A stretch of 64,000 nucleotides of DNA from Populus alba (taxonomy: Eukaryota; Streptophyta; Magnoliopsida; Malpighiales; Salicaceae), in the NCBI RefSeq assembly GCF_005239225.2, contig NC_133300.1, positions 11,499,875 through 11,563,874 of the forward strand, read 5' to 3'. Positions 1-12,823 of this stretch are shown piece after piece (position 1 is the stretch's first letter; each line of letters begins with the position of its first letter). Both the position numbers and the translations under genes were made by a program. The notes beneath the pieces were generated by a model, which saw only the letters and a list, made by a program, of their open reading frames with translations, was not told the origin of the DNA and did not search any database.

Positions 1-500
1 AAGTCAATGTCTTGACCCACTCAACTGATTCACGTAACCATCTATCTAGATGTGCTAATGGTAAACTTCTTACATGCGTGGCTTCTTTTAACTCTTCGGG
101 CCCGTCCTAAATGGGAACTTGCGCCTGGCAACCGCTTGTCTTTTCAGAAAATATTGATATAGTTTCTAAATTAAATGAATTTGATCCCTTGAAAACAAGT
201 TTATATATCACTTCCACTGTATGAAGAATTTCCTAGCTAGAATATATCTATTGAGTGTTTATCTCTATTTTCTAAAAGATAAACGACACATAACTAGAAA
301 TTCTCTTACATTCTTCTTTAAGCTACTCCAATATTAGCTTCCTAATTAATATATTTAGTAAATCTCCTAGTTTCTTGCTTCACTGATTACTAAATTAAGC
401 TTTCCCAACTCCTCGCAATCCTCCCAGAAACCGTTAAGAGTTGAGACATAGATTTAAAACCATCAGCTGCTGTGGGCTAATTGATTGTTTTCTTTCTTTT
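1..500. other. Intergenic, AT-rich, no gene seen
   Basis: I see no coding region, RNA gene or clear repeat here. It is the upstream flank of the DUF569 gene; a TATA-like run sits at 506-512. Confidence 0.5.
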
Positions 501-505
501 CTCTG

Positions 506-512
506 TATATAT
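506..512 (+). promoter_or_regulatory. Possible TATA box of the DUF569 gene
   Basis: A TATATAT run follows a pyrimidine-rich stretch about 95 bases before the ATG at 607. That spacing would give a leader of roughly 65 bases. TATA-like runs are common in this AT-rich DNA, so support is weak. Confidence 0.25.
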
Positions 513-606
513 GTGTTAAATTCCTTGTTAAATGCTTGCATTTAATTTAGACATCTGATTGGTCTGTTTGATTCCACTACATAATGTTATGTTGATCCAG
601 AGTGCT

Positions 607-1470
607 ATGGATATTTTTGAAAAAGCAACCTCTGTTCGTCTTCGGAGTCACCATGACAAGTATCTTACAGCGGATGATGATGAGGAAACCGTTAGCCAAG
701 AGCGCAATGGGACAGTAAAAAATGCGAAATGGGCTGTGGAGATTGTCGGCCATAGCAATGTTATACGTTTGAAAAGTTGTTTTGGCAGATACTTGACAGC
801 CAGTAACTTGCCGTTCTTTCTAGGAATGACAGGCAAGAAAGTGCTGCAAACTTCGCCTGAACGATTGGATTCTTCTGTTGAATGGGAGCCCGTCAGGGAA
901 GGCGTCCAGGTTAGGCTCCGGACGCGTTACGGGCAATATTTACGCGCAAATGGAGGCGTGCCGCCTTGGAGAAATCATATAACACATGACATTCCTCACA
1001 GATCTTCGACGCAGGATTGGATTCTATGGGATGTGGATGTTGTACAGATAAGAGTCTCAGATCCTGCAACTCCGCCAGTACAGCAGCAACACCGACCACC
1101 TGGTGAACAAAGTGAAACGGCACCGAATTCCGAGCCTAGTTCACCAACGTCCCCCGGATTTCTGTGCATGCAGTCCGATGATTCTTTCGAAGGTTCGTCG
1201 GTGAAAAATGAAGGCAGGGCCATACATTACCGTGTGGCCATTAATGTAGATGGTGATGTTGACGAAAAATGAAGAAACTTTTCCTTCACATTTAAGGGAA
1301 GCATGGTGGAGGAGTTGAGGAAGAAGCTGGAAGAAGAGACAGGGCTCGTTGATATCCAAGTTTGCTCCAGGAATCCATTGAATGGGAAGATCTATCCCCT
1401 TCGCCTACATCTTCCACCAAACAACACAGAAATGCATGTTGTTGTCGTTCCCTCTCCAGAGAGAGGTTAG
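607..1470 (+). pseudogene. DUF569 (fascin/actin-crosslinking-like) gene with one in-frame stop
   Basis: The ATG at 607 begins MDIFEKATSVRLRSHHDKYL, the usual opening of plant DUF569 proteins (beta-trefoil, fascin-like fold); an in-frame ATG at 589 precedes it but lacks family similarity. The repeated RLRS..KYL, RLKS..RYL and RLRT..QYL motifs fall near residues 8, 58 and 98. The frame stops at TGA 1270-1272, after 221 residues. The same frame then continues without another stop to TAG 1468-1470 and encodes the conserved family C-terminus (FKG, then [13 protein letters not shown], then [16 protein letters not shown]). This is therefore a full-length gene with one premature stop, not two genes. 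TGG to TGA is a plausible origin. The truncated product would keep the first trefoil but lose the C-terminal domain. A sequencing error or a segregating null allele are alternatives. The biochemical role of the family is poorly defined. Confidence 0.85.
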
Positions 1471-2985
1471 TTTTATATATATCCTTAATATTTTGTGCTT
1501 CGTGTACGTGATCAAATTACAATCTCCAGTGTTCATATTGTGATTGCTGTATAAAACACAAATTTGAACCATGTTTCCCCAAGACAAGCTTGAATTGATT
1601 CCTTTAGATCTTCTGCTGCGTTTCCTCTTCGTTGGTGGATGTAAAGTTTTCGGTTGGAGGCAATTCCAAGAATTATATCAAATCATATTGAAGATAGCAA
1701 ACCATGCGTGTAATGAGAATATGACATTTCAATTTGGAACAGGGTTTGTTTCTAAAAAAATATTAAAAAAAAAATATTTATTTAAAATAAATTTTTTTAT
1801 ATATTTTTTAAATTTATTTTGATGTACTGATATAAAAAATAATTTTAAAAAAATAAAAATAAATTACTTTAATATATTTTTAAATAAAAAAATATTTAAA
1901 CCGTCATCATCACAACTATTAAAGATTTGAAATTGTGGGTGGATTATTTTTTTAAAGAAAAAATATTGTTTTTTTAAAAAAATATATTATTTTAATATAT
2001 TTTTAAATAAAAGAAATGTTTTAAAATTTAATATTTAGTACGAAATGGATGTAGATGTCTAGTTATTTATCCGTGTATTAATTTGGTACGGAGACTGAAA
2101 TAATTCTCAGCCTCTTAGGTTAAATTGATATTGGGGCATTGAAAAACTAATCAGGAAGGATAGAGATGTTCAAGCTTGAAGCTCACTTGCCAATTAAAAA
2201 AGTCCAATATCCACCAATCAGCTTGGTACTAGTATCAGCGGGTTAATAACAATTTATTTTTAAAAATATAAAAAATATATTTAAAAAAAAAACTATTTTG
2301 CACTTAAGAATTTCTCCATAAATAAAAAATGAATCAAACATTTTAGATTAGGTTTACTTGTGAAAAAAAAAAAATTTTCAGTTTCTAAAATAAAAAATTA
2401 ATAAAACAAAAAACTAATATGTGTTACGTAACTAAAAATTAATTCTTTATATATATATATAGTTATAAAAGAACACATGTTTTTTTAATTCTCTTATTTA
2501 GAATACTGGAAAAACACTAAAATGAAATATTTTTTCAAATTCTTCGTTATAAAAATAAAGATCTTATTTGATTCATCTAATATTTTATCAACAATTTCTT
2601 TTAATCTTTTCAATATTTTCAAATAAGCATGTATCGATGCACACTTAAAAAATAATAATAGACAGATGACAATGTTGTTTGGCAACTATTATTAATATTT
2701 TTCTTTGGTCCTGAAAAAACTGCTCGAAAGCTCAGAGTAATTTAATGTCTCATTTCCCACTCAAACAAAGAAGAAAAAAAAAAAACAAAGAAAAAAAACA
2801 TGCATCTTGGACTTTTTTTTAAAGTTATGTTATTTTTATGTTTTAAAAATATTTTTAAAAAAAATTATTTTAAATTAAAAATTTTTAGTATTTTTTATAT
2901 GTATTAATATAAAAAAATAATGTTTTAAAAATAAAAAAAAAATATATAATTTTAATATAAAAATTATTTTAAAAAATAACTAAAA
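1471..2985. other. AT-rich intergenic DNA with low-complexity repeat relics
   Basis: The stretch is dominated by A- and T-runs (about 1750-2040, 2250-2460, 2810-2985). Parts resemble the dispersed short repeat seen at 5340 and 23342. Short open frames here are products of low complexity and I assign no gene. Confidence 0.5.
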
Positions 2986-4330
2986 AAATGACCCGTTCAA
3001 GCCAAAAAGAGAGCGGAAAACAGAGTGGAGAAAAGACAGGGAGGAAAGAACCGAAGGAAAGGAAAAAAAAAACGACACGGCACCTGCTTAACCAACCACA
3101 AAATTTCAACCGCGAAACACCGCTTTCCAGCCATATAACCACCTCTATAAATTACACCTTACCACTACCCGGGTACTTTTCATTCCAGCTGTACTAAAGA
3201 CCACCACAAAAGCCATCACTGCCACTGTTTTCTCCCCCCACCGCAGCTTCTTCATCTCCAGCAACCTCACTCGTGGCTCACTCTTCAAACAGCTCTCTAT
3301 TTCTCAAAGCAAGGAAGTTTTTGCTTACTGGTTTTGAAGAGCAGCAGCGGCCTTCAAACCTCTCAGGCCACCATATATACTAACAGCACCAACAGCCTTC
3401 AGTTTTCTCAGTTTTCAAAAACGAGAGCATTCTTGGAGGATTTTCCAATAGCCTTTAACGTCATCCTAAGCAGAAGCCTCCTCATCAATGCCGCCGTGAG
3501 CCTCCAGGTACGCTTCCAGCAGTGGCATCTTGTGGAATCAGCTCTGCATTAGCACTGTGAGCAGCAAGTCTTCAGCTCAGCACCGTGCTCGAGCAGCAGT
3601 CCAGCGGCAGCTGCACTTCCTCTCCTCTGCACTTGCAGCACCGTGAGCACAACCTGTCAACGGTGACATATCCATCAACAGCAGTGTATCTTCTTCCAGT
3701 AGCAGTGGTCCAGCACAAGCACATTTAGTGTCCTCCTCCTCTCTGCACAGCATCATGAGGCGGGAGAGCACAATATCACAGTGGCAGGTTCATCACTTTC
3801 AAATTTTGTGAGGAAATTTTTTAGAAAACTTATGGGTTCCGTTTTTACATGATTTTCTGTGTATCTGCTATGTTTTTGGTTTGCTAAAGAAAAGAAGAAG
3901 AAAAATCTTTCCCCATTTGTGTTTTTGATTGAATTAAAAAAAAAAGGAAAGAAAGCTTGCTTTGTTTTGATTTTTAGGCAGTGTTGGATTTGGGTGTAAG
4001 ATTTCTACGTCAGCTATGGTTGTTGTTCTTTTTTTTTTTTTTTTTTCTATGCATGGATTCTGGGCACAAGTCACTGCAAGTTCATTATATCTATTGCTTT
4101 GATCTTCAAAAAAGCCAAAAAGAGAGTATTAATTGTTGTTTGTGGGTCAGGCTTGGCTTGGGTCATTTTCTTTTCCTGGGTTTGAGTTTTTTTATTTTAA
4201 TATAGATGGCCATGCGTTTTTTTCGCAAGAGGCTGCCATCAATTTTGGTCGAGTTTGGGCTGAGCCTTTTTATTTCTTAAGGCAGCGTTTTGTTGTGTAT
4301 GATTTTACAAAGATAAAATTGTATTTTTGA
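2986..4330 (+). other. Transcript-like region of unknown nature
   Basis: The base composition changes abruptly from AT-rich to mixed. A good TATAAA (3146-3151) is followed by a C-rich leader-like stretch and then by many CAGCA/GCACCGTGAGC-type short repeats (about 3320-3790). Possible splice donors exist (for example CAG/GTACGC near 3508), but I cannot build a convincing protein; frames on both strands are short and resemble nothing I recognise. It could be a non-coding RNA gene, a decayed gene or a solo LTR. Confidence 0.3.
3146..3151 (+). promoter_or_regulatory. TATA box candidate
   Basis: CTATAAAT is placed immediately before a C/T-rich segment that looks like a plant 5' leader. No confident gene follows, so its function is uncertain. 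Confidence 0.3.
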
Positions 4331-5339
4331 GTTCCTATAGCGTGTTTAACAAACATGTCCTCACAGTTTTTTGATAGTTTTATTTTATTTATTTTTCTTG
4401 TTTTATAAAATAAACTTTAAAAAAATCAGGGATCATTTTAAAAAAAATATATGGGTCTCTCACGTGTTTTTTTCAATAGTTTCATTTAATATCGAGTTAT
4501 AGACTTATACTATAAAATACGGATTTGTTATTAAAAATACATGTTTTTCTTTAAAATTTCAAAAATTCAAAGAAGAATTGAAACAAGTTCCTCATTTCAA
4601 AAATATATAAAAATATATTTTTATTTCCATGGCATACGATCAAATTCTAAAATTTTTTCATGCAAATTTTATTAAACAAAAACAAAAATTATATTTTTAT
4701 CATGTTTTAAAAAATAAAAAAATAGATATCATAACTAGTTTATGATTATCCATTATGATTTGATTAAAATCTCATAAATATCATGAAAAAATAATTTGTT
4801 TAATATTCGAGATATGAATTTTACAATATAATGCATATTCTTAGTATTAAATTAAATAAATTTATAACAATAAATATTAGAAATTAACTATAGATTTTAT
4901 TATTTGAAATTATATTGTAAAGTAAATGTGATGTTTAAAACTTGGATCCTAGAACAATTAGAATTTAGCCTGATAATACAAAGATTTTCTTTATGATGAA
5001 GAGATCTGCCTTAAATCTTGGATATGACCAACAAATAAAAAACATAAACTAGAAAAACAATCAATCAATAATGTAACTTACCACGAGTAAGGTGCATTGA
5101 TACTGACTTGTTTTCTCATTGCACAACTAGTTCTATTATACAAACTCTCACAGATCGTTATGTATTTTTATAACTATGATATTAGATGGCTACTCCTTTA
5201 AAACAAAAGAAGAAAACCTGTCATTCAATTTTGTCCATGCTACAACAATAACAACGACTCAAAAATCTTAGATTGGGTTTACTTTGTGAAAAAACTAAAA
5301 AATCTTAGACTGGGTTTACTTTGTGAAAAATGCTTAGTT
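4331..5339. other. AT-rich intergenic DNA
   Basis: No gene seen. A 37-bp unit containing ATCTTAGA(T/C)TGGGTTTAC is repeated twice in tandem at 5261-5334, leading into the short interspersed repeat that follows. Confidence 0.45.
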
Positions 5340-5610
5340 ATTGTGTTTGAAAGTGTGATTTTAGTAGTTTTCAAAGTATTTTTTATTTAAAAATGCATTA
5401 AAATAATGTTTTATTTTTTATTATTTTTAAAAAAATTATTTTTGATATCAGTGCATCAAAATAATAAAAAAAAACCAAAGAAATATTAATTTAAAGTAGA
5501 GAAATTAAATAAAAAAATTTAATATTTTTTCAAAAATTCTTTTAAAATTAAAAAAAAATAAATTTTACAAAACTCAATTAATAAATATATAAAAACTGTT
5601 AAAAAACTAC
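5340..5610 (+). repeat. Dispersed AT-rich short repeat (family seen at several sites)
   Basis: The layout is TGTGTTTGAAAG, then TTTTTATTTAAAAATGCATTAAAATAA, then GATATCAGTGCATCAAAATAAT. The same order of blocks occurs at 14813, 20808 and 23342. No coding capacity. It is probably a non-autonomous mobile element; the class is unknown. Confidence 0.45.
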
Positions 5611-5782
5611 ATTTTAAAGTAAACTTGAATAAACTTTCCAGCATAAAATATAATGTGTTGTAAACACGTTTGTTTCACTAATGCAGCCTATTCTTTTTAA
5701 ACTTGGATGACCGGCCCGGAACTTGAGACCTAACTTATTATTTTTTTCTCAAATGAATAAAACGGCGTAGTTTTGTGGTAGA

Positions 5783-5974
5783 GTGAGCTCACTATCAACA
5801 GTAGTCTCTCGAGCTTCAGACACAGTACCAATCCCTATTTCCCCTTCTTCCCCAATTCCTCTTCACCTTCTCACCCAGTTTGTTCTTCCATCCCACCTCC
5901 TTTGGTCTGTGATAAAAAAACGCGTAACTCAGCGAGCCCGATACTCCCACTCGAGTCGTCGACGCTGCTTGCAG
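5783..5974 (+). other. Candidate 5' UTR exon of CPSF73-I copy 1
   Basis: A C/T-rich, leader-like stretch ends in a strong donor, GCAG/GTAAAT (cut after 5974). The next good acceptor before the CPSF73-I start codon is TTTTTCTACAG near 7619, which would place a 1.6-kb intron in the 5' UTR. This exon lies outside the duplicated block, so copy 2 has no equivalent. It is inferred from sequence signals only and could belong to another transcript. Confidence 0.35.
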
Positions 5975-7665
5975 GTAAATAGCGATCCTTTGCTCTGTGA
6001 TCATTTATTTTGCGTGGCTTGAACTTTCATGTTGAGATTGTGCATGTAAAATAGAGTCTGCTTAGCATAAATTAAAAATAATGAATAGTTCTTAGTTATT
6101 AAACCAATGAGGTTAGGTATTTCAAAAGGAACCTTTTTCTTTCTTGTGTTTTTGGTGGTTAAGGCAAAACCGAAAAAAGTTTTGCAACTGATACTTTTAA
6201 TTTTCTTTAAAAGATAGGCGTTCTTTAGTAATACTTTAATTTTTAGTTAGAAACGAATTTTTTTTTTGTTCAAATACAATATTTCTCAATTTGAAAAACT
6301 GAAAATTTGAAAATGTGATCAGAGAATGTTTTTGTCTTGTTGGATGAGGAGGGTATGGGTAGATAAATGATTTTGCTCAAGCACGCCAGCGTGACGGTGG
6401 AGCTATAATGGGTTTGAAAGACGCAAAGGAGAGGAGTCCAAGGTCATAAACGTAGGAGTTTGGAGCATTCTTTAGTCTAACAATACTAATATAGGTATAT
6501 GTATACGTATGTTATCTCTCTTTGCCTGCTGCTGCTCCTTCTCTTTGTTTACTTAGGAGAAATTAAGGATTGCTCTTCTTTTTCTGAATCTTACAAACAA
6601 GTATAATGCACAAAGCATTTACAGGCGTATTAACTGAATCACTAATTAGCACAGAATTGTCTTTATATATATATATAGTAACCAAACAGAACGCTGTGTT
6701 TTATGTTAACTTTAGTTGAGAGATGTGGTGAATTAGATTTTGCAAGACTGCATATGGCCTGGCACCAACATGACCAGAAAGGATCACCGGAACTCTACAT
6801 GAGAAGGGTGGGTTCAATGTAGTAGGTCAAGTATCAATGGGAAGAACAGATATTAAGTGGAGTTGGTACTGTCATATACTATTAATGTAGATTTAATTGG
6901 TAGAAACTTGGAAAGAATGGGCATGGGTTGCTTTCAAGGCCCGAGTTGGTTTTTGAAGCCATCTTGTCTGTTTGAGTCAACTGTGTCCTGTCTCTGGTGA
7001 CAAATGCAAAACAGCTTACCTCAGAAAGCACACAAGTCATCAAAACCCTAACAAGACAATCTTCTATTTTGTTTGTCGAGTCAGTGAAAAATCAATGGTT
7101 CTGATCTAGCACTTGAATAGACAATCTCAAGTTAGCAAAAGGGAAATGCTTTGTCAATCTTGAGATTTATTTGTCCTGTTCATGTCCATCAAAGTGCCAA
7201 TTTAAATGGAAGAGCATTTGAGAAAGCATTCAGACAACACAAATTCAGTTCACCTTGGAATCATAGCTGTCGAATTCACCTTGCACTACTTGAAAAGTGA
7301 ATTGAAGAATACAAATGCGAGTTTTGAGTCATGTGACTGCTAAGGACTGGAAGATATGCAATGCTAACCATGATTTGTGTATTTTAATTTGATCCATTAA
7401 TTAAATCTTCAAGTAAAAGCAAAGAAAACCCCTTGAAACAATGTCTCTGATGTAGCGGAACTCCCATTTCCACCTTATAATTTTAAAAAGTTCGAGCTTG
7501 AAGCATAATTGCTATAAACATTATAAGCTTTATGTCAACTTTTGTAAGTTGTATTCTTTTATTTTATATAATCATTATCAGAAGCTGAGTGGGTTTAGCT
7601 GTATAGGAGTTTTTCTACAGAGACATAAACACAGTTTGGTTTTTGGGCTGCTGAAGAACACAAGA
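5975..7665. other. Upstream region or 5' UTR intron of CPSF73-I copy 1
   Basis: The tandem-duplicated block begins near 6385 (AGCGTGACGG...). Segments 6385-6650, 6895-7010 and 7364-7665 have counterparts before copy 2 (14525-14820, 14920-15030, 15090-15394). About 6670-6890 and 7020-7360 do not. No other gene is seen. Confidence 0.5.
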
Positions 7666-10600
7666 ATGGCATCAACAGGGCAATCACAGTCACTAAAAAG
7701 AAGGGATGCACCGGTAACAAGAGAAGGAGGGGATCAGCTAACTCTAACCCCTTTAGGTGCTGGAAATGAAGTGGGTCGATCCTGTGTTTACATGTCATTT
7801 AAAGGCAAGACTGTATTGGTATTGCTTCCCTCCCTCCTTCACTCTATGCATTTTGTTGTTTTTCAATTATGCCATTTTATACTAATTTACTATTGGTAAT
7901 TCCTGATTATGTTGGATCAAATTCAATGAATGTATTTTGTTTATTAATTTATGTTTTTGTTATCGAATTATGCCAATGTTAGTTTGATTGTGGAATTCAT
8001 CCGGCTTATTCGGGTATGGCTGCTTTACCTTACTTCGATGAGATTGACCCCTCCACTATTGATGTACTTCTCGTTACACAGTATGTATTTCTTCACCTTC
8101 TCTTGCTAATTCTCCTTGCTTGGCTATTGTATATATGTATATTGATTTTCCATTCCATGAGGCAATATTTTGTTTCTCACTATTAGTTTCATAAATGCGA
8201 GCTTTTTCTCTCACTAAATGCTCCTTTGATTTGACCTTGCTTGCTTTCTTGTTTGTTCATTTTCTTGTCAAAAGAGGTATCTCCTATGATGATGTAGTAA
8301 GATTGCATGAAACTTCAGCTATATTTTCTTGTCAAAAGAGATATCTCCTATACTTTCTTGTCAAGGAAGAATATGAAATTGTTTCAGAATTAGAGAACAC
8401 TCAGCTCAGAAGTCAGATATGCAATTATTGAGAAAGTTAGTGTTAGGGTATTTTGGGCTAATATTTGGGAAGATTTTATTGTGTGACAATACAAGTTGGG
8501 AAGGAGTTTTAATATTTTGAGAAAAACCACATGATGCAGTTCCTTAGGTGCTTGAACTTGCATTATTAGGGTCATTTGATACGCAGTGGCTAGGTTCTAT
8601 TCTTAGTTCCCTCATCAGTAGAAGTTAGCAAGTCTGTTATAATGCGGCACTTGACAATAATATAAACTGGAACAGTGAAACTTAAACTTGATGATTTGTC
8701 AACGAGAGGGCAGGCTGAACTTTCTTACCTGTATAAAAAGTTATCAGTAGTATTCTTGATGTGTGCTGGGAACTTTTTAACTCTTAACTGGATCTATGCA
8801 GCTGTAGAGAAGTATAGATGTAATGAGATGCAATGAGATGTCTGATAAAGTGTTGATGGAATTTGAAGTGTCATCGACTTGTAATATCTATATTTTAATT
8901 ATTCACATGTTCCTTGTTGCAAGAAGACTAGTGATCTTTTAAGAAATAGGTTTGTGCTCGTGAGGTTTATTTGCTTATGATGGGAACCACAATAGAACAG
9001 TGCTGAGAGTGCATGTGATTGGGGAGTTAAAGCAATCCATTTTCCAGGTGAAATCATTTAGGAAAATCTTGATTGTCTATACTATGTTATAATACTTTTT
9101 TTAACAAGAAAGGAAAACAATAAAAGAATATTGATTTTTTCTACTAATACTAATTAATTATATTGAATATTAATGTGATTGCATATCATGCAATTATTCA
9201 AAAAATGAAAATATTGAAAAATCATTTGATCACATTGGTTGGGAAATAAATATGCTCCATTTGCTGAAATTTCAGTTAAGGTGTCAGGAAACTCTACTTA
9301 GTTTTTATTGTTTTTTATTTATTTTTCCTTTCTAATTGTTCATAATGATTGAGAATTCTTTCTGATACATTCATGAAGTCATAAGGGCCTCTTGGAATTA
9401 TTTTAAACAAATAAAAGCAATACCTTGTTTTCTATATTTGTTCAATTTAGTTTTTGTTATCTATCATTACTTTTTCAACCAAAATTTTTAGGCCTCGCTA
9501 GTATTTTCTCATCATTCATTGGGAGTGATGGTTTCTGCTTGCAGCTTTCACTTGGATCATGCTGCATCCCTACCTTATTTTCTTGAGAAGGTTTGTTTTT
9601 TTTACTGATTTCTACAAAGTTATTGTGTGTATCTTTCACTAGGATCAATCTAACGTGTTCACTCTTTATCAGACCACATTCAGAGGTCGAGTTTTCATGA
9701 CTCATGCGACAAAGGCTATCTACAAGTTGCTTTTGACTGATTATGTAAAAGTGAGCAAAGTTTCAGTGGAAGATATGTTGTTTGATGAGAAAGACATAAA
9801 CCGCTCAATGGATAAAATCGAGGTTTGTGTTTATGAATTTTTGCATTCTTTTGTTTACATCTATCCTCAACCTTTTTGTTCTTCCAGAAACTTGATCTAC
9901 TTCGTCTACCTTCCATCTAAGCAATAGCTTGGAAATATTTTTGTTTATTATATTTAGCTTGGCATGATGTTGTGGTCCCAAAGTGAGGGGATCAGGAATT
10001 CAGCTTATTGGTTAGTCTTCTTTATCACCTCCTATCCATCCGGTTGGGTACTCGGTCTTCGAGACCATTCATTCTCTCCTTTTCTTTTTCCAGCTAAGTT
10101 GAATTAATTGCTCTAGATGAAAGGTCTGCATCTTCTGGAATTTAAAGTGTTTCAATCTTGCATTTGGTGTTCTGAATTTTGCTTTCTATGGATTTCTTAG
10201 CTTTCAGTCTGTTTGAGTTTGGCATTGTTAGTTGTTGGCTTCTCATTTGAGGCTCGCATGTTTCACATGGAAACTCAGGACCAATTTATGTGCACCTGAT
10301 AATTAAGTTATGCCTTTCTTCTCCTGATCAATCTAAGTTCATTCCACACTTAAGTTGCATTTGGAATACTCTATTGCCTGATAAAATCATAGAGCATATT
10401 AAAGTAGTTGAGGTTGACAGCCATGCATCTTTGCTGAACTATGACAGTTTGAGTCATATTATAGCGAGTGCCATTTAACTCTTTCTCTTCCTGTGCATGT
10501 AAGATTTGCGTGATTAGTAATAAGATAACAGTAATTCAAAAGACTAAGAATCTATATATTTTATTCCCTTGTTTCTTTGAAGAAAGGGTGCTTCTTCTAA

Positions 10601-12823
10601 AATGGGAGTTGCTTATCTTTTTCTCAATATAGCATCTCTTTTTGGTAAGCATTATGCTTGGCATTTTAAGTTGATAAATCTGTCCGTGACCGATCCATAT
10701 GAGGTACTGTTTGGGCTGATTAAAAGGTGTTTTCGCAATTATGAAATATGAAAAATAAGTGGGTATTTAATTTTTGGTAGCATTCTGAAAATACAATCCT
10801 ATGGAGCCAATTCAAAGCGAGGATTTCTTTTGATTTTTTTCCATCCTTGTAGCAAAATCACGATCCATGAGTGCAAGTGGTCAAAACCATTGAGAGATTG
10901 CAGAGGGAACATGAGGATATCTCCTTTATATGTTTTTCTATTCATACATGGACTGTTAATCCTAATCCCTGACCTGACACTTTTGTCAAGGTTGGGTGCG
11001 TGTGCTTGCATTTTTGTCATTCTGTGTAAGCAGATCTGCTGGTGTTTGCGAGGTCTTATTTTCCATATTATGGGGGTTACTTGTAATGTTCCTTTGTCAT
11101 CCTCTGTTTAACTGAAGAGTCATCCTCTGTTTAACTGAAGATTCCTTCATTTCATTAATGATTTTTGTAATTGCAGGTTATTGACTTCCATCAGACTGTG
11201 GATGTTAATGGCATTAAATTTTGGTGCTACACTGCTGGCCATGTCCTTGGGGCTGCCATGTTCATGGTAGATATCGCTGGTGTTCGAGTGCTGTATACTG
11301 GAGACTATTCACGTGAAGAAGATCGGCATCTTCGTGCTGCTGAGATGCCACAATTCTCTCCAGACATATGCATAATTGAATCTACCTATGGTGTCCAACT
11401 CCATCAACCTCGACACCTTCGGGAGAAGCGCTTCACTGATGTTATCCACTCCACCATATCTCTAGGTGGTCGTGTTCTAATTCCAGCATTTGCCCTTGGC
11501 CGAGCTCAAGAACTCCTTTTGATCCTTGATGAGTATTGGGCAAACCATCCTGAGCTTCATAACATCCCCATATATTATGCTTCTCCCCTTGCAAAAAAAT
11601 GTATGACTGTTTACCAGACATACATCCTTTCTATGAATGAAAGGATCCGCAATCAGTTTGCGAATTCAAACCCCTTCAAATTCAAGCATATATCACCGTT
11701 AAATAGCATTGAAGATTTTACTGATGTAGGGCCATCTGTGGTTATGGCAAGCCCTGGAGGACTGCAGAGCGGGTTGTCAAGGCAGTTGTTTGATATGTGG
11801 TGCACTGATAAGAAAAATGCCTGTGTTTTACCTGGATATGTTGTTGAAGGGACCCTAGCTAAGACAATCATTAATGAACCGAAGGAGGTACAGCTCATGA
11901 ATGGACTGACTGCACCACTCAACATGCAGGTCCATTACATCTCATTCTCTGCTCATGCAGATTATGCTCAGACAAGTACATTTTTGAAAGAGCTCATGCC
12001 TCCTAACATCATTCTTGTTCATGGAGAAGCCAATGAAATGGGAAGGCTCAAACAGAAACTTATCACAGAGTTTGCTGATGGCAACACCAAGATAATCACC
12101 CCAAAGAATTGCCAGTCTGTTGAGATGTATTTCAACTCTGAAAAAATGGCAAAAACCATTGGAAAGCTGGCTGAAAGGACCCCGGATGTTGGTGAAACTG
12201 TCAGTGGTATACTGGTGAAGAAGGGCTTCACTTATCAAATCATGGCACCTGGAGATCTCCATGTCTTCTCACAACTATCAACTGGAAATGTTACTCAGAG
12301 GATTACCATTCCTTTTTCTGGTGCATTCGGTGTGATAAAGCACAGGCTTGAGCAGATTTATGAGAGTGTGGAGTCTGGAACTGACGAGGAGTCCGGGTCT
12401 CCAACATTGCAAGTGCATGAGCTGGTAACAGTGAAACAAGAGTCTGATAGACATATTTCACTTCATTGGACTGCTGACCCCATAAGTGATATGGTGTCTG
12501 ATTCAATTGTAGCTTTGGTTTTGAACATCAGCCGGGAGGTTCCTAAGGTAATTGTCGAGTCAGAGGACATAAAATCTGAGGAAGAAAATGAGAAAAAAGC
12601 AGAGAAAGTGATTTATGCCCTCCTTGTTTCACTTTTTGGAGATGTGAAACTTGGAGAGAACGGGAAGCTGGTCATACGCGTCGATGAGAATGTGGCAGAG
12701 CTTGACAAACAGAGTGGGGATGTTGAGAGTGAGAATGAAGGTCTCAAGGAACGAGTTAGGACAGCATTTAGGCGAATTCAAAGTGCTGTGAGGCCAATCC
12801 CGCTCCCGCTCCCTGCATCTTAG
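7666..12823 (+). CDS. CPSF73-I: CPSF73-I, pre-mRNA 3'-end endonuclease, copy 1
   Basis: Coding exons are 7666-7818, 7983-8080, 9545-9590, 9673-9822 and 11177-12823. All junctions are GT-AG and in phase, giving 697 residues, close to the Arabidopsis protein. The family is the zinc-dependent nuclease of the nuclear cleavage and polyadenylation specificity factor, which cuts pre-mRNA at the poly(A) site and histone-type ends in other eukaryotes. Metallo-beta-lactamase motifs are all present: VLFDCG (~50-55), HFHLDH (~84-89, split across the exon 2/3 junction), TAGH (~171) and TGD (~192). The beta-CASP motifs follow: IIESTYG (~217), SFSAHADY and [10 protein letters not shown]. The C-terminal third is the CPSF73/100 interaction region. 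No catalytic residue is missing, so activity is expected. A second complete copy begins 2.6 kb downstream of its stop. The start was chosen by family similarity ([16 protein letters not shown]). Confidence 0.95.
9922..10464. other. 543-bp segment present only in copy 1 intron 4
   Basis: In copy 2 the flanks CCATCTAAG and CGAGTGCC are directly joined (near 17617). Here 543 bases lie between them. It is either an insertion in copy 1 or a deletion in copy 2; I see no terminal repeats that would identify a transposon. Confidence 0.6.

Noticed and set aside
11653..12506. Minus-strand open frames inside CPSF73-I exon 5 (also at 18903-19756)
   Set aside because: Shadows of the strongly conserved plus-strand coding exon; they recur in copy 2 only because the exon is duplicated.
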